A stretch of DNA of 64,000 bases from Cryptomeria japonica (GCF_030272615.1 NC_081410.1:285075957-285139956); one strand, 5' to 3'. Positions 32,240 through 44,584 are shown, numbered from the stretch's first letter. The notes: generated by a model from the letters alone, not told the origin. Translations and numbers: made by a program.

Positions 32240-33117
32240 GTCCACCCTGCCCAAGGTTGCTTGTCCTTAAGCAATTAAAAATTGGGATGATCATGGAGGG
32301 AGTGTTTAAGATGATTCTCAATAAGAAGTGATTTGGTCTTGCAAGCTATTTTTTATAAAGAACTATTACCCCACTGCGCTTCTCTGATATTAGCTTAAGT
32401 TGCCAACTTGAACCAAGATATATTTTTGTGAATACTTAGTGTTGGAAATTTGGAAGGTTTCTAATTATAGGACAAGTTTTTTTTTGTTTTCGGTCATCTC
32501 TTGGTGAAAAAGAACATGGCCATTTTGTTATAGTTGCAAGAGATTGATTAGGTTGGCCCTATGTTTGCACAATATCATGAATATCTCTTTGAAGCAAGGG
32601 CGACCTTTCCACATATTAAGATGACGATTACAGGTATGACACACAACTATGCAATGTTCTATGAAGATTATCTTCCTTCATTTGTCAGAGGGACCTTTAG
32701 GGGTTTCATATTTCAAGTTTTACTGCTAAGATCAGTTCTTATCAGTTGGATAAATTCTTTCCAGATCTTGAGAAACTACTAAATGTGCTCCTCAACACCA
32801 AAAGCTCCTTATTAACTCATATTGAATTTATCCTAGTAGTGTGGCTTCACCAAGTCTAGAAGGTTTATAGAATAATAACCACAGATTTTTATTGTGACAT
32901 TATATTCTTAATTATAGAACGTTTAATTTTTATGTCAATTTTTTAAATGAAAATAGCTGAAGCACAAAGATGGATTTAGTATCCTAAAGCACTATTGTGT
33001 TGGACATAATTTTTGTCGAACATGAAAACCTTGTGAATATACTTTTCCCTATTCAATGCTCTTTGAGCTCTTTGACTCAGTTGCATCAAATATTTTTCAC
33101 AGGGTGGCAGGAACAAT
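32240..33117 (-). other. Decayed internal region of a family C element
   Basis: About 880 bp between the LTR C copies. The left edge is GTCCACCCTGCCC, which on the minus strand is purine-rich as a polypurine tract would be. No retrotransposon protein recognised; the frame 32561-32782 has no known motif. Confidence 0.45.
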
Positions 33118-33131
33118 GCTCTGATACTAAT
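33118..33131 (-). other. Degenerate tRNA-iMet primer binding site
   Basis: Minus strand reads ATTAGTATCAGAGC next to the LTR terminus, one or two changes from TTGGTATCAGAGC. It sets the element's orientation as minus. Confidence 0.65.
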
Positions 33132-35648
33132 TGTAATGTCCCCTTTTGAGTTGCCCTAAATCTTGCCCTAAAATCACAAGTTCCATTAAAATAAGAAATA
33201 TATAATAGTTAGAGTTGTAAATTTACCAATTAAAATGCTTTAAGCAATATAAATCATGGTTTAGGTCCTGCAATCATATTAGACAACATTGGACATATAA
33301 ATCATAAGACAAATTTTTTCTACAAGGGTTAGTACATATATGAATAATCATCATAATCCCTTAGATAAATAATATAATACCTATGCTCACTTTTAGTATT
33401 CAACCATAATAGGGGTTGAATGAGGAAGCACAATAGGGTGCCCAAAGCAACCCTCACACTCAGCCCAAGTGTTAACTTTATACTCTCCTGGGCCCACAAG
33501 TGGCAAACACATTAGTCATCCACCATGGGGTGGCCTACCTAGTGTGGTGCTTGTCTCTACCCTCCCTATTCGTGTCACCTTATTCGTCCATCTATGATTG
33601 TAACTTCAACAATCAAATATCATATAGGTTGGAGAGGAAATGGCAATAGGGCACCCGGAAATCCTCCTATCTAATCCCAAGAGCATACTTTATACCCCCT
33701 TGGCCCACATGTGGCAGACATGTCAGTCATCCACTATGGGGTGGCCTACTTAGAAGGGGATCTCCTATCTGCCCACCCTCCTTGTAATTCCTTTTCACCT
33801 CCACTAGGGTTACTTATTGGAGGAATAAGTAAATTATTAAATAAGGCACAGCATTTCATATTCATGCACATACAAAACATATGTAATTAAGTATCAAATC
33901 TATCATTGATACCAAACACTTGTAGAATTAAAGTTATGGCAAATTTCTTAAAAGAATGCTGAGTGCAGATTAAATGTTGATTTTTTATTTTTCCTTGTCT
34001 GATTCCATTGATTTCATTGATCCTTCTTGGATACCACAATATTTTGTTAAAATCACCGGATTGCTATATTAGACTGCCAGTTGCTTATAGCAGAAAATGT
34101 TCTGATCTCCTCTTCCTGAATTGATACAATAATCGGAATTAGACCTCCTTATTCCAGATCAATATACTTATTCAATTACCATGATGATCATTTCAAATGA
34201 ATTCTCCTTCCTTTATATCCTCCAATATGAGGGAGAAGTCATGACTCTTCAAAAATTTTACCCCTTTGAAAGAGTGACAACCCTTCCTCCTAATGACTGG
34301 CTTAAAACTTTATTATATTTTAATTATTTCCTCTTCTAGGAAATCGCTGCCTTATTAGTCACTCCTTTTTAACTATTGCCTTAATATGTAATGTCCCTTG
34401 TTAGATTTTCTCTATTTTTACAGTTTTTTTAGACAATTATGCTTATGATTCTTAAGGTCTTCATGGGAAATGTCTAATGGAATTATTGTTATGTAATACT
34501 TATATCCAGAAGGCCTTAATTCATGAACCTTGTATAATCATGAAATGTTCAAATAAACAAGAACGTAATCTTTCTTATCTGACACATATTTCAATATGCA
34601 ATGGGTCTGCAGAATGTATTAATATTATTGAGATTCACTGATTTTATTATTGAAAAAAAAGAGTATAAATTCTGATCTTATTTGGTAAGATCGCTGTTCC
34701 TGACTATCTCCTTATGATCATGCGATTGGAATAGTTATGAGTCTGATCTGAAATATGATCTCTGTTGCTCTTCCTGTTATGTCTTTGTATTTATGCAACC
34801 TTTGACACCGTTTCTGCTAGAATTCTCCTTTATGCATGCATACTTCACCTAGCAATTGGACAGGTAATCACCCTCGTCTTACTCAGTTGTCAATGGCTCT
34901 TCTGAGTGCTGCAAGTATAAATAAAGGTGTATGACAAATATTCAATGCCTTGGGAGGAACTCATGATCATCCTTAAGTATGCAACGACAGGGCATCATGT
35001 GAGAAATTGTATCTCAACATCATTGCAAACAATTGCCAAATCGTGCCTGTTCTATATTAATTAATATCATTAGTTGAATAACTAATTGCTGATCGTGGTA
35101 ACCCTTCCTTGGACAGCAATAGTGTATGAGACAATTACTTGCCTTTGTTCGATCTGTGGTATCTTTCCTTGGACAGCGATAAGGTGTGAGATGACTCATG
35201 CTCATTCTTTTCTTTGACAGTGATCCATTTATTGCTAACTGGTTAAGGTGAGAAATGTCCTAGGTTTTCCATGCCTTTGGATGATACTATCTTCCTTGCT
35301 TGATTAGCTTTAGAGATCGGATGGGGTTATTAACTTATTACATAATAAATATATTTAATGCCCTTAGTCTTTTCTTTATTGCTGACTTTAATAATATTGA
35401 TCGCAGCACATAATTATATCATCACTGCCTATTGATAATTACTTACCGTTCCTTTGTTTTTTAGTATATTTGTCTTCTAGTAGCTTTTATCTGCTAGTGA
35501 CTTTTGTCTCCTAGTGTGGCTGAGCCGTTTGTCTTATTTCACAAATACATTTAATCTTTTTGTTTCCTTTATGATTCTTCGGGAGATGTATGAGAGGTGT
35601 TGGCTAAGGGATGCTGATTAATTTCTTTCAAATTTCAGGGACATTACA
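33132..35648 (-). repeat. LTR C, right copy (5' LTR of a minus-strand element), about 2.5 kb
   Basis: TGTAATGTCCCC...GGGACATTACA, inverted termini of 11 bases. It contains an internal duplication of roughly 215 bp (about 33413-33600 and 33630-33790) with shared ATGGGGTGGCCTAC and TTTATACYCYCYTGGCCCAC. A second TGTAATGTCCC at 34387 might mark a nested or alternative start, leaving 1,262 bp. No target duplication can be tested because the left LTR is truncated. Confidence 0.6.
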
Positions 35649-36588
35649 TTGGAAGCCTACTGATGATGGAAAAAAACTTGCATGACAAAAAGTAGGGAAG
35701 CAGAGTGGGGTAACCCAAACGATCAAGACCTCCACATAGCTCAAGGTTTATCACATGGGCTACTTTTTTTACTGAGCTTGTGAAGGTTGTTTCCTTTTCG
35801 GATGCTATTGCTCATGGTGGCAGCTATTTCCTATGGGTCCATATGAACTTTGTTTCTCAGGTTGACATGGTTTATGTGACTGGGAGTTAGGATAGGCTGC
35901 ATTTACTTCCTATAATCATGCCAAAAAATAATTATGTCGATAGCAAACAATGATCAACTAATCTGATCCATGCAGTAAAATGTTGTGTCTCTATTTATAT
36001 CTTGTACATTTCCTTCCTAAACCATTTTCATAATGTTAAAGGTAGTTGGAGGAATCTGTCCTTAATCATATCATATTTGTGTAGTTTATTCACTGTTTCC
36101 AAGACTTCATTTATTGAATTTATTCATAGTGTGGGAGGGAGCAAAAAAATTATCCTTCTCCAAAACCGCTATAATGAACTTATAATGAATTCCAATATAA
36201 AGGCATCAAAGATACTCAGAGCCTTTGTTACTAGCGTTGTGTCTTTTTTTTCAGTTATGAAACATATTTCATAAGTTGTCAGCCTGATAAAGATAATAAC
36301 ATCTTAAAGATTCCTTGGAAAGTAAAAATATTGTGTTGCAATTAATTCTTATTTACAAATCCAGAGCAACAGTGCACTATTGCAAATATAAGAATATGAA
36401 TTGAACCATACAACTGCAACTTGAAGATTGTGAGACAAATAAGAAAACAAACTCCTTACAATACATTTTAAAAGCAATATTTCTATGAAACTGAAAAAGA
36501 GCTAATGGTCATAATTACTGCATTTTTATTTTCATCAGAAATATACAAAACAAATTAATGATGCATGCAGTCTCTGTATTATACAAAC
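35649..36588. other. Residual intron sequence next to SAC exon
   Basis: AT-rich; the frame 36002-36274 is not recognised. No repeat termini seen. Confidence 0.55.
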
Positions 36589-36682
36589 CTGTTTTAAACC
36601 ATCGCAAAAATTGTTATAATAGTATCGTGCAAGGGCATGGTGACCATCTTCAAGTATACCTTGGATTGATCGTTGCCCATAC
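36589..36682 (-). CDS. SAC-domain phosphoinositide phosphatase (RHD4/SAC7-like), internal exon 1 of 2 seen
   Basis: A 94-bp exon: one base completing a codon, then 31 codons reading YGQRSIQGIL...HALARYY...NNFCDGLKQ. The RYGQR(S/T)-QG and NNF-DG-KQ motifs are hallmarks of the C-terminal part of the SAC domain, after the catalytic CX5R loop. The acceptor is TTGACAG and the donor CAG|GTTTGT; starting at this acceptor leaves the Arg codon of R-YGQR split, as continuity requires. The protein continues directly at 2953. The frame is intact. The upstream exon with the catalytic motif was searched for by eye to 64000 and not found, so that intron exceeds 27 kb or the gene is broken there. A pseudogene cannot be excluded. 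Confidence 0.82.
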
Positions 36683-37200
36683 CTGTCAAGTGTGCACTGA
36701 ATCAAATGTCTAAACTTCTACATATTACAATAAAAAATTAGTTAAATGAATTCTGTTCACTAAAGAAGCCACTTTAATTTGACTGTTCATAATAAGATAT
36801 CAAAACAAGTCAAATAGCAACTTTAAAGCAAGATAAATGCACAATAAATGAAGTTTATACCAACATATGAGATACTATAATTTTCACCTACTACACCTGT
36901 TTTAAAATCTTGTGAAAAAATAGAAGGTATTTATTTTAACTTCCAAATTTGTTGCTTGTGTGCCATTTTATCTGGCGTTGACCGTCAAAATAAAAATAAT
37001 GCTCAGTTACAGACAAACATAAATAATCTTTTCTAGACAAGTAGGAAGTAACGGTCCATCATGAGGACCTAATTAATAAATGCTTGCTGACATGCATTGC
37101 ATATTCCTAAATTTGATGTCACTAATAAAATAAATAAATAATAAGAGTAGAGATGGAACGTAAAACTCAGTCTTAACCAAGTAAACATTTAACATGACCT
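36683..37200. other. Residual intron sequence upstream of SAC exon
   Basis: AT-rich, no exon or element terminus recognised. Confidence 0.55.
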
Positions 37201-38074
37201 TCCCTGTTGGCAAGAGACACTGTACAGGTCATCAAGTGTTGTCATTGATGGCAACCCAAGTCAATTATTCCATCCACAGTGTGTGATCTGATCCTACCAA
37301 AAGTCAGAATGAAGATTTGATTAAGTCCGGTGAGTTAGAACAGAGCATTCGCCAGAATGCAATATTTTGGTTGGCATTTCATTTCTGTTAAATATTTTGT
37401 GTTGCGAAGCTAGAGGAAGATAGCTAGATGTCTGGAGTACCTTATTCCAGAATCTTAGCTTCTAATGATGATTGTCATATGAGTTAGAAGTTCCGATGTG
37501 TAGGTTTTTGGGTTGAACAATGTACGACTGTCTTGGATAGTTGATCGTTGTGCAGAATTGATGGAGTAATTTCAGTGATTGATTTTGTGTTCAAGGATGT
37601 TTAGCTGACATCTAGGAAGCGTGTAGACAATTCTTTTTGGTCCGCATATGCATTGGAGTTTGGATTGAGCCAACTATGTATGCACGTTTCATTATTTGTA
37701 TAGTGTTCTTGAAGCCGACATGTAGAAGACCTAATTTCAAGTTGCGGATATAGAAGACTTATCGATATAGTCATTTTGGATATTGGTAGAAGTGTGGAAA
37801 ATGTTTTTGATCGAGTGTGCGCAGTTTCACATGTGCAAATGAAGGGTTTGTACTTCGGAATATTGCAAAATAGTGGAACAGAGCAGTGTAGCAAAGCAGT
37901 GTGAGATTAAGTGTTTTGTGCTTAACCTGAACTGTACTTTGGCATTTGTGGATGTTGTTTTTCAGTTCAAACATTCCAATTATCTTTTGTAAAAGATACT
38001 GTAAGACAATGAGTCTTCCTAGGGTTGTAGACCTTGATATTTTGAGCAGTGTGCTCTAGGCAGTGTGTATGAAT

Positions 38075-39180
38075 CAGAGATTAGAAAATCGCCCGAAACT
38101 CGCCAAACTCGGCGAGTCCGAGTCCGAGACATGCTCGCCGAGTCTCTAGAGCTCGGACTCAGACTCGGCCGAGTCTAGCAAGCAAACTCGCCAGACTCGC
38201 CGAGTTGGCAAGTTTGGCATAAACTCGCCAAACTCGGCGAGTCCTATGCCTGGGACTCGACCGGCGTCAAGGCCCAAAAAAAGCCAAAAAAAATGCATTT
38301 TTTTTAGTGTTTTAAAAATGAATAATCTCGTCTTTGTTCACTACAACCTCCGCCTGAGAATGAGAAAAATTAGGGTTACAACATGTCAGCCAATAGAAAA
38401 ATAACACCTGACGCCTTTATTAAATAATAAAAGTCTTTTTGGCCTTGCGGGGCACTGCCCCTCAACCCCGCAAGAGGCGATGCCCCTTGACCCCACCTTG
38501 GGGGCACTGCCCCCGAACCCCCGTTGAAAAATATGGGGGGAAACTGCGTCGATAGAAGTAGGAAAAATTTAACCTCTGAGTTTGACACTGATTGGATCGA
38601 CCAGGTATATATAGAGGCTGAGGTTGTAGCCATGGCAGAGGAGGAGCAGAGAGCACGAGCAGAGACAGGAGATACTGATAGTGACACAGATGTTCCTGAT
38701 GTTGGTGAGCATGGCATGGTGTCACAGGAAGCGACTATGGCTGCTAAATCATCCAGGACCTACCTTAAACGCCTTCGCAGGGGGCCAGGGTGAGAGGGTG
38801 CACGCTCCTCTGAGCCATAGGCTTGTAGTTGTATTTACCTTTGGTATTTGTGTGGAACATTTGATGATGATCATATGATGACATGGATTTTTTATTCCAT
38901 GAGTTTTGTAATATTATATACATTTGACAATATTTATATATTTATGTTTGTTATTTCCTTTAGCTACAATTTGCGTTTATGCTAATGTGATTGATGTATA
39001 CTTGAGTATGTAATCAAATGAGCCGAGTTTGATGATGTTATTGTCTTTAAGATGTATTCAATAAAGGGTGCATGAAACAAGTTTTAAATCTTTAAAAATC
39101 TCTAAATTTCTTAAGTTTTTCACTTTCCCGAGTCTAGCCGAGTCTGACTCTGAGTCCCGAGTCCAAGTCCCGTTTCTTTG
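38075..39180 (+). mobile_element. Non-autonomous hAT-type DNA transposon, 1,106 bp
   Basis: Termini CAGAGATTAG and, inverted, CAAAGAAACG. Flanked by an 8-bp duplication with one mismatch, GTATGAAT (38067-38074) and GTCTGAAT (39181-39188), the size typical of hAT. Both ends carry dense ACTCGGCGAGTC/GACTCGG subterminal repeats, left block at about 38095-38260 and right block at 39127-39170. Confidence 0.75.
38524..38793 (+). pseudogene. hAT transposase C-terminal remnant
   Basis: After about 18 unrelated codons the frame reads DTDWIDQVYIEAEVVAMAEEE, then an acidic tail and LKRLRRGPG. This resembles the acidic region downstream of the hAT dimerisation domain in plant transposases. The BED finger and catalytic core are absent, so the element depends on a transposase made elsewhere. 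Confidence 0.5.
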
Positions 39181-39468
39181 GTCTGAATGCATGTGCATTC
39201 CCAATGTAATATTTCTATACTTCTACAAAGTATATTTATATTGTGGGTCTCATCCCCACCATGGTATTTTTCCTTAACCCGGTTTTCCACGTATAAAATC
39301 TTGGTGTTATGGTGTTGTTGCTGATTGCTTTGTGTTTCTATATCTCTCTTTTGTCCATTTGCATTAAGTGGTTGAAAGAACAAACTAATAGTGTTAAAAA
39401 TTGCAGAACACTGATTCACCCCCCGCCCCCAACCCGCATCTCTTAATGTTCCTTGATTCCAACATCCC

Positions 39469-40038
39469 TTTCAAAGATAAATATGCCAATCAGAAAGGTT
39501 AATCCTTTGAGCAAGATTTAGATACATGATGCACAACTAATAATTGACTTTCTGGATTTGGAAACATAAAATCTTTGAGAAATGGGTCGAGTCTTTATTT
39601 GACCAAAAAGAATCAAACTAGATGATTGTTTTAGGTTAAATGTAGTGACACATTTAATATGAGACTATTTTAAAATATGATATTAAAAAATAATAATATA
39701 CTAAAAGAAGAAAAGAAAAAAGGGGCAAACTGGTGAACAATATGCATGCATGCTCAATCACCTACCTAGGTAATTTTATCAAAATTACAAATGGATCACA
39801 GGTGCACACCTCTAAAAGCTACTTAGTGGCTGACAACTCAAGATAACCTTTAATAAATATAAACTGTAGCAATCAGTAGTTGCCAAGCTTAAATATTTGA
39901 TGCATTTGAAAAGAGAGAATCTTAATCCAATAAAAAGTTTTAAGCACAAGTTCATCCCCCGATTGGCATTCTTGCCCCAAGGACCACTAGTTTTTGTTGG
40001 AAATCTCATTTTCCTCAGTATGAACAGAAAAGCTACTC
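39469..40038. other. Residual intron sequence
   Basis: No repeat terminus, exon or recognisable ORF. Confidence 0.5.
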
Positions 40039-40043
40039 AAAAA

Positions 40044-40796
40044 TGTTAAGGAATATAGATCAGTGATAGAGAAAAACAATAGTCTTTTAATCTCAATGTA
40101 TATCTGATATTTACTTTCAGACTTTATCACAGTCTTTAGTTATTCTTTCGTAAGAATAATCTCAGATTTGATCAGAGAATACAATAAGAATAATGCTATA
40201 TAGTAAGAACAGACTTTCAAAGTGATCGCTGATATGTATATATTGATCACTGATATATATATTCGATTCTATCAAATTATAACTGATGAATATAAATTAT
40301 TGACTGCTTGTTGTATAATGTAATTGCCACTGTTATTGATTATATTGTTTTCAGCAAGCATCAATATCATTGTGCATATATATTGGTGAAGAGTTATGTC
40401 TATGTAGAGGCATGACCCCTACATGGCTTTATGCCACGTAGGGTCATGACCCTACGTAGCCATAACACTTCAACATATTAGCAATCATCATTAGTTATTC
40501 ACCGAAGCATTTATCGTCGATACTATCGTGCTTCACAATAACAATTCGGTGATATTAGTATCGAACATGACTTCAACTTCATGTCTCGAAGTCATCGGAT
40601 AATACAATGATAATAGTCGAGGCAGTCAGCAATATGTTAATGTTACTTTCATTCAATATATATATGTATGTGATTTTAATTGAAATGATATATATATATA
40701 TATATTATTTCCATTCAAACATATAGATATATATATGTATTAGTTTACTTATAATATATTGCTTGCTTCAATCCGAATGAGGCTACATCCTTTACA
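40044..40796 (-). repeat. 3' LTR of Copia element 2
   Basis: 753 bp. It differs from the 5' LTR mainly by indels in (TA)n tracts (40680-40735) and a few substitutions; the terminal TGTTAAGG has become TGTAAAGG. Confidence 0.93.
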
Positions 40797-40816
40797 CTCC
40801 CTCTTACCAAAAGAGG
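40797..40816 (-). other. Polypurine tract of Copia 2, within a hairpin
   Basis: On the minus strand GGTAAGAGGGAG abuts the LTR. AAGAGG pairs with CCTCTT across a 5-nt loop (40800-40816). Confidence 0.8.
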
Positions 40817-41075
40817 ATTGAATTTCATAATTATGTTAAGGAACAACATTCTAGATATATATTCATTTGGTATGAGCATATACATCAATAATGCTTACCA
40901 GTGGAATACTTCATATCTCAGGGAGATATGGATTATCTGATCTCCAGCACTCTGGGACAACAACTACATGAAGTCTATCAGATAACAACTTTGATCCTAG
41001 TAACAACTGTAAGATTGTCATTATCACAGGTATTATGCTCTTCAACATATTAATTTTGTCCATTTTGTACCTTCG

Positions 41076-41352
41076 TTATCATGACTTCCGACTCATCTCG
41101 GGACAACAATTTGTGTAGTTCGTCATGATAATGAATCAAAACTTAGGAGCAATAATTTTAGTATCATGACATCCGGCACATTCCAGGTCAACAAATTAAT
41201 GTAGTCAGTCATGATATGATTGTTATCATAATCTCCGACACATTTCGGGACAACACTTAATGACAACAAATCAATAACTCAAACACAACAAATTCAATAT
41301 CAAGATTTCCGGCACATTCCGAGACAACAACTTAATGTAGTCAATCTTGATA
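41076..41352 (-). repeat. Distal hairpin array of Copia 2
   Basis: Three long stems: 41076-41131 (TTATCATGAC/GTCATGATAA), 41162-41216 (TATCATGAC/GTCATGATA) and 41298-41352 (TATCAAGAT/ATCTTGATA). Each encloses a second small stem (CCGR...YCGG types) followed by GACAACAA or GTCAACAA. A fourth unit at 41224-41265 keeps the inner stem but has lost its outer partner. The third stem differs from the first two by paired changes. Confidence 0.85.
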
Positions 41353-41361
41353 ACAGATCAA

Positions 41362-41432
41362 GCTATTGTTGAGGTCGTCACCTTAATAGCGACCTTACAC
41401 ACACATCACATGAAAGATCGTCACCTTTCATG
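41362..41432 (-). repeat. Two proximal hairpins after pol with GTGACGAY loops (Copia 2)
   Basis: Read on the minus strand: 41432-41409 is CATGAAAG, GTGACGAT, CTTTCATG (perfect 8-bp stem). 41390-41362 is GCTATT...AATAGC around AAGGTGACGACCTC. The first begins 87 nt after the pol stop (41519). Confidence 0.88.
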
Positions 41433-41518
41433 ACATAACACACATGCAATATTGCATCCAAAATATTCATGATTATATCAAATTACATATGACTGAGATT
41501 CAATATCAGAAATTTCAA

Positions 41519-44500
41519 TTATAATTTAGTCATACCAAGTTTACCTCTAAAGTACTCCACTTTCAACTTTGCAAGAGGTTTGGTGAATATGTCGGCACTT
41601 TGCTCTTCAGTGTTGATGTAAGCCAATTTGATAACATCTCTGTCTACCATATCTCTTATGTAATGGTAAGGGATTTCTATATGCTTGGATCGATTATGAA
41701 AAACTGGATTTACAGAAAGTTTGATGTAGCTTTGATTATCACAGTGAATCATTGTGCGGTTCAGGGGCTTCCCAAATAGTCCAACTAGCAATTTCCTTAA
41801 CCACACTGCTTCACGAGCTCCCATGGAGGCAGCCATATATTCGGCTTCAGTGGAACTCTGAGCAACTGCTGATTGTTTCCTGCTAAACCAGGATATCATA
41901 GCCGATCCAAGACTGAAACAACAACCCGTAGTACTTTTACGATCAATGGAACTGCCTGCCCAGCCGGAATCAGAATACCCTTGGAGTTGTATCTAAACAT
42001 TTTCATACTTCAGGCCAAGTCCAATAGTACCATGCAAGTATCTCAGAATATGCTTAGCAGCCATTAGGTGAATCTTCTTAGGTTCGCACATGAAATGACT
42101 TAACACATTAGTAGCATAACAAATATCAGGGCGAGTGTTTACCAAGTACATAAGAGATCCAATAATCTGTCTATAGTATATAGGATCTGTAGGTTTTGAA
42201 TCTACCACTTCACTTTTAAGCTTATGAAGATTTGTTTCCATTGGAGTGGATAGAGGTTTACAATCCATCATACCAAATTTGGTCAAGATATCAGTGGTGT
42301 ATTTTCCTTGATTTAGGAAAATATAATTCTCTTTTTGCCATACTTCTAGGCCCAAAAAATAGTGCAGAAGACCTAGATCCTTCATATCAAATTCAGCCAC
42401 AAGATTTTGTTTGCATTTTACAATAAGATGATCTTCTCCTGTTATCAATAAGTCATCAACATAGAGAACAAGTATTAACATGTCACCATCCGATATTTTG
42501 AAGTATATGTTAGGATCTGCTTCATTTTTGGAATATGCTAGCTTGGAGAGATAACTATCTATCCTTTCATACCATGCCTTGGGAGCTTTCTTAAGGCCGT
42601 AGAGAGTTTTTTTCAGTTTACACACATAGAGGTTTCTATCATGTGTAGCAAAGACTTCAGGTTGTTCTATATATACTTCTTCCTCAATAACACCATTCAA
42701 AAATGCGGTAATTACGTCCATTTGATGTATCTTCCACCCTTTAGACGCTGCAATGGCAATAATGGTTCTTACAGAAGTATATCGGGCAACTGGAGCAAAT
42801 GTCTCTTCGTAATCAATTCCAGCCTTTTGAGAAAACCCCCTAGCAACGAATCTGGCTTTGTGTTTTTCAATACTACCATCTAGTGCATATTTGATTTTGA
42901 ATAACCACTTCGAAGAGACAACTGATTTGTCTTTTGGTCTAGGTACAATATCCCAGACATCATTTTTTAAGATAGATTGGTATTCCTCAATCATTGTATC
43001 TTTCCAAGCTTGACATGTTAAAGCCTCTTCAACATTTGATGGTTCAGATTTTGTAAGCTTGGTCATGAGTGCAACATAGCATGATTGACTTCTTGTTTTC
43101 TTACTCTCTCTGAAGATTTCATCAGGTTCCACATTATTTTCTTCAATCATCTTTCTTGTCCATAGTGGCCTTTTCTTGTTGTTAGGAATTTCAGCATTCT
43201 CAAAATTAGATGATGGAGGTTCATGATCTTCTATGATATTCTCCCTTTGATTCTCAATTGTATGATTTTCATCTTATTTTGTGATTTGATCATCTTCTGC
43301 ACTTAGAGAGAGTTTATAAGCAGCATCTTCTTCAAATTTGACATCTCTACTGATTTCAATAGATCTTCGTCCTGGAATATAGACTCTGTATCCTTTAGTG
43401 GTTTCACTATAGCCAACAAATATGCCTTTCTTCCCGGAGGGTTCTAGTTTGGTCCTCTTTTCTTTAGGAACATGAATATACACGTGACAACCGAAGATTC
43501 TTAGATGTCTTAAATCTGGTTTATTCCCTATAAAGGCTTCTTTAGGTGTTATATTCTCTAAGATTGAATGAGGGCATCTGTTTTGAATGTACACAGTTGT
43601 ATTTGAGGCTTCAGCCCAGAATGAGATATGTAGATTTTGATCATGCATCATGGCTTTAGCGGCTTCGATGATGGTTTTGTTTTTCCTTTCTGCGACTCCA
43701 TTCTGTTGAGAATTATAAGGTACTGTACATTCCCTCTTAATACCAACAGAAATGCAGATTTCTTCTAAATTTTCAAAGATATATTCACCCCCATTATCTG
43801 ATCTTAGAGTCTTTATTTTTTTCCCAGTTTGATTTTCCACTAAAGCTTTAAATTCTTTGAATTTCAATAACACTTCATTTGATTCTTTAAGTTTTATGAA
43901 ATAGATCCAAGTTTTCCTAGAGTAGTCATCAACAAATATCACGTAATACAAAAATCCCCCTAGTGATGGTAATGGCATTGGAACACACAAATCAGTGTGG
44001 ACAAGTTCTAGTACAACTTTTGATTTGTGTTCACTTGGAGGAAAGGACCCTTTTGAGTTCTTCCCTAGAGCACATCCTTTACAAGTTCCAACATGATCAG
44101 ATTTTAGATTAGGTAATCCTGTGGTGATCTTTCCTATAGAAGGTAGGGCACTAAACCAAAGATGTCCTAATCTTCTATGCCAAATTTTATTAGAATTTGA
44201 TACTTCATGGTTTAGTGCATGTTTTTGAGCATTACATAGTTGATATAAACTACCATCTCTAGATCCTATAGGAATAGCATTCTTTATGTTAGAATTTTTA
44301 GGCCAGAGTAGAACTTTATCTTCATGGAAGGTGACACAATATCCTTGATCAGCTAGTCCTGAAATAGAGACCAAATTTCTTTTGATACGTGGTACAAAAA
44401 GAACATCTTTCAATTGTAATGTAACTCCTGTTCTTAATTGAATTGAGCAGGTCCCAATTCCTTTCACTGGATAGGTAGAATTGTCTCCAATTGTAACTTC

Positions 44501-44584
44501 TTCAATTGAGTGCCCTTCAAAGGTTTCGAATTGATCTCTAAATCCAGTTATGTGTCGTGATGCTCCGCTATCGATTATCCACAT
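41519..44584 (-). pseudogene. pol: Copia pol of element 2, open except for two stops
   Basis: One frame throughout. Protease WIIDSGASRHITGF with intact DSG. Integrase HRRLGHL, CKGCALGK, LRSDNGGEY and NGVAERKNKT. RT MDVITAFLNG, LYGLKKAPKAWY and YVDDLLITG. RNase H SSTEAEYMAAS and HCDNQSYIKLS. Stops are TAA at about 43274 (after DDQITK) and TAG at about 41993 (after LKYENV). Downstream of the second, DSGWAGS stands where DSDWAG is usual. The frame starts one register away from gag. Confidence 0.93.

Larger units (their letters stand above)
2954..36588 (-). other. Putative 33.6-kb intron of the SAC-domain gene
   Basis: The donor GTTTGT follows ...DGLKQ at 36589, and the acceptor ...AAAG precedes DAIDL at 2953. 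The intron is phase 0. It holds two full-length solo LTRs of one family, one complete Copia element, a mosaic of at least two further LTR families, and a long plus-strand ORF. That the exons are spliced together is inferred from exact protein continuity, not from transcripts. Residual non-transposon sequence survives at 3695-4638, 8497-9056, 14666-14776 and 35649-36588. Confidence 0.7.
37205..39464 (+). mobile_element. Solo LTR (TGTTGG...CCAACA) split by a hAT insertion
   Basis: Inverted termini TGTTGG/CCAACA with a 4-bp duplication TCCC on both sides (37201-37204, 39465-39468). The C-rich CTGATTCACCCCCCG run just before the 3' end is shared in style with 2166-2190. Removing the hAT element and its duplication leaves about 1,146 bp. 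The 5' part resembles the LTR fragment at 1-534. Confidence 0.75.

Noticed and set aside
36002-36274. 90-codon plus-strand ORF near the SAC exon
   Set aside because: No domain, opposite strand to the gene, AT-rich intron composition.
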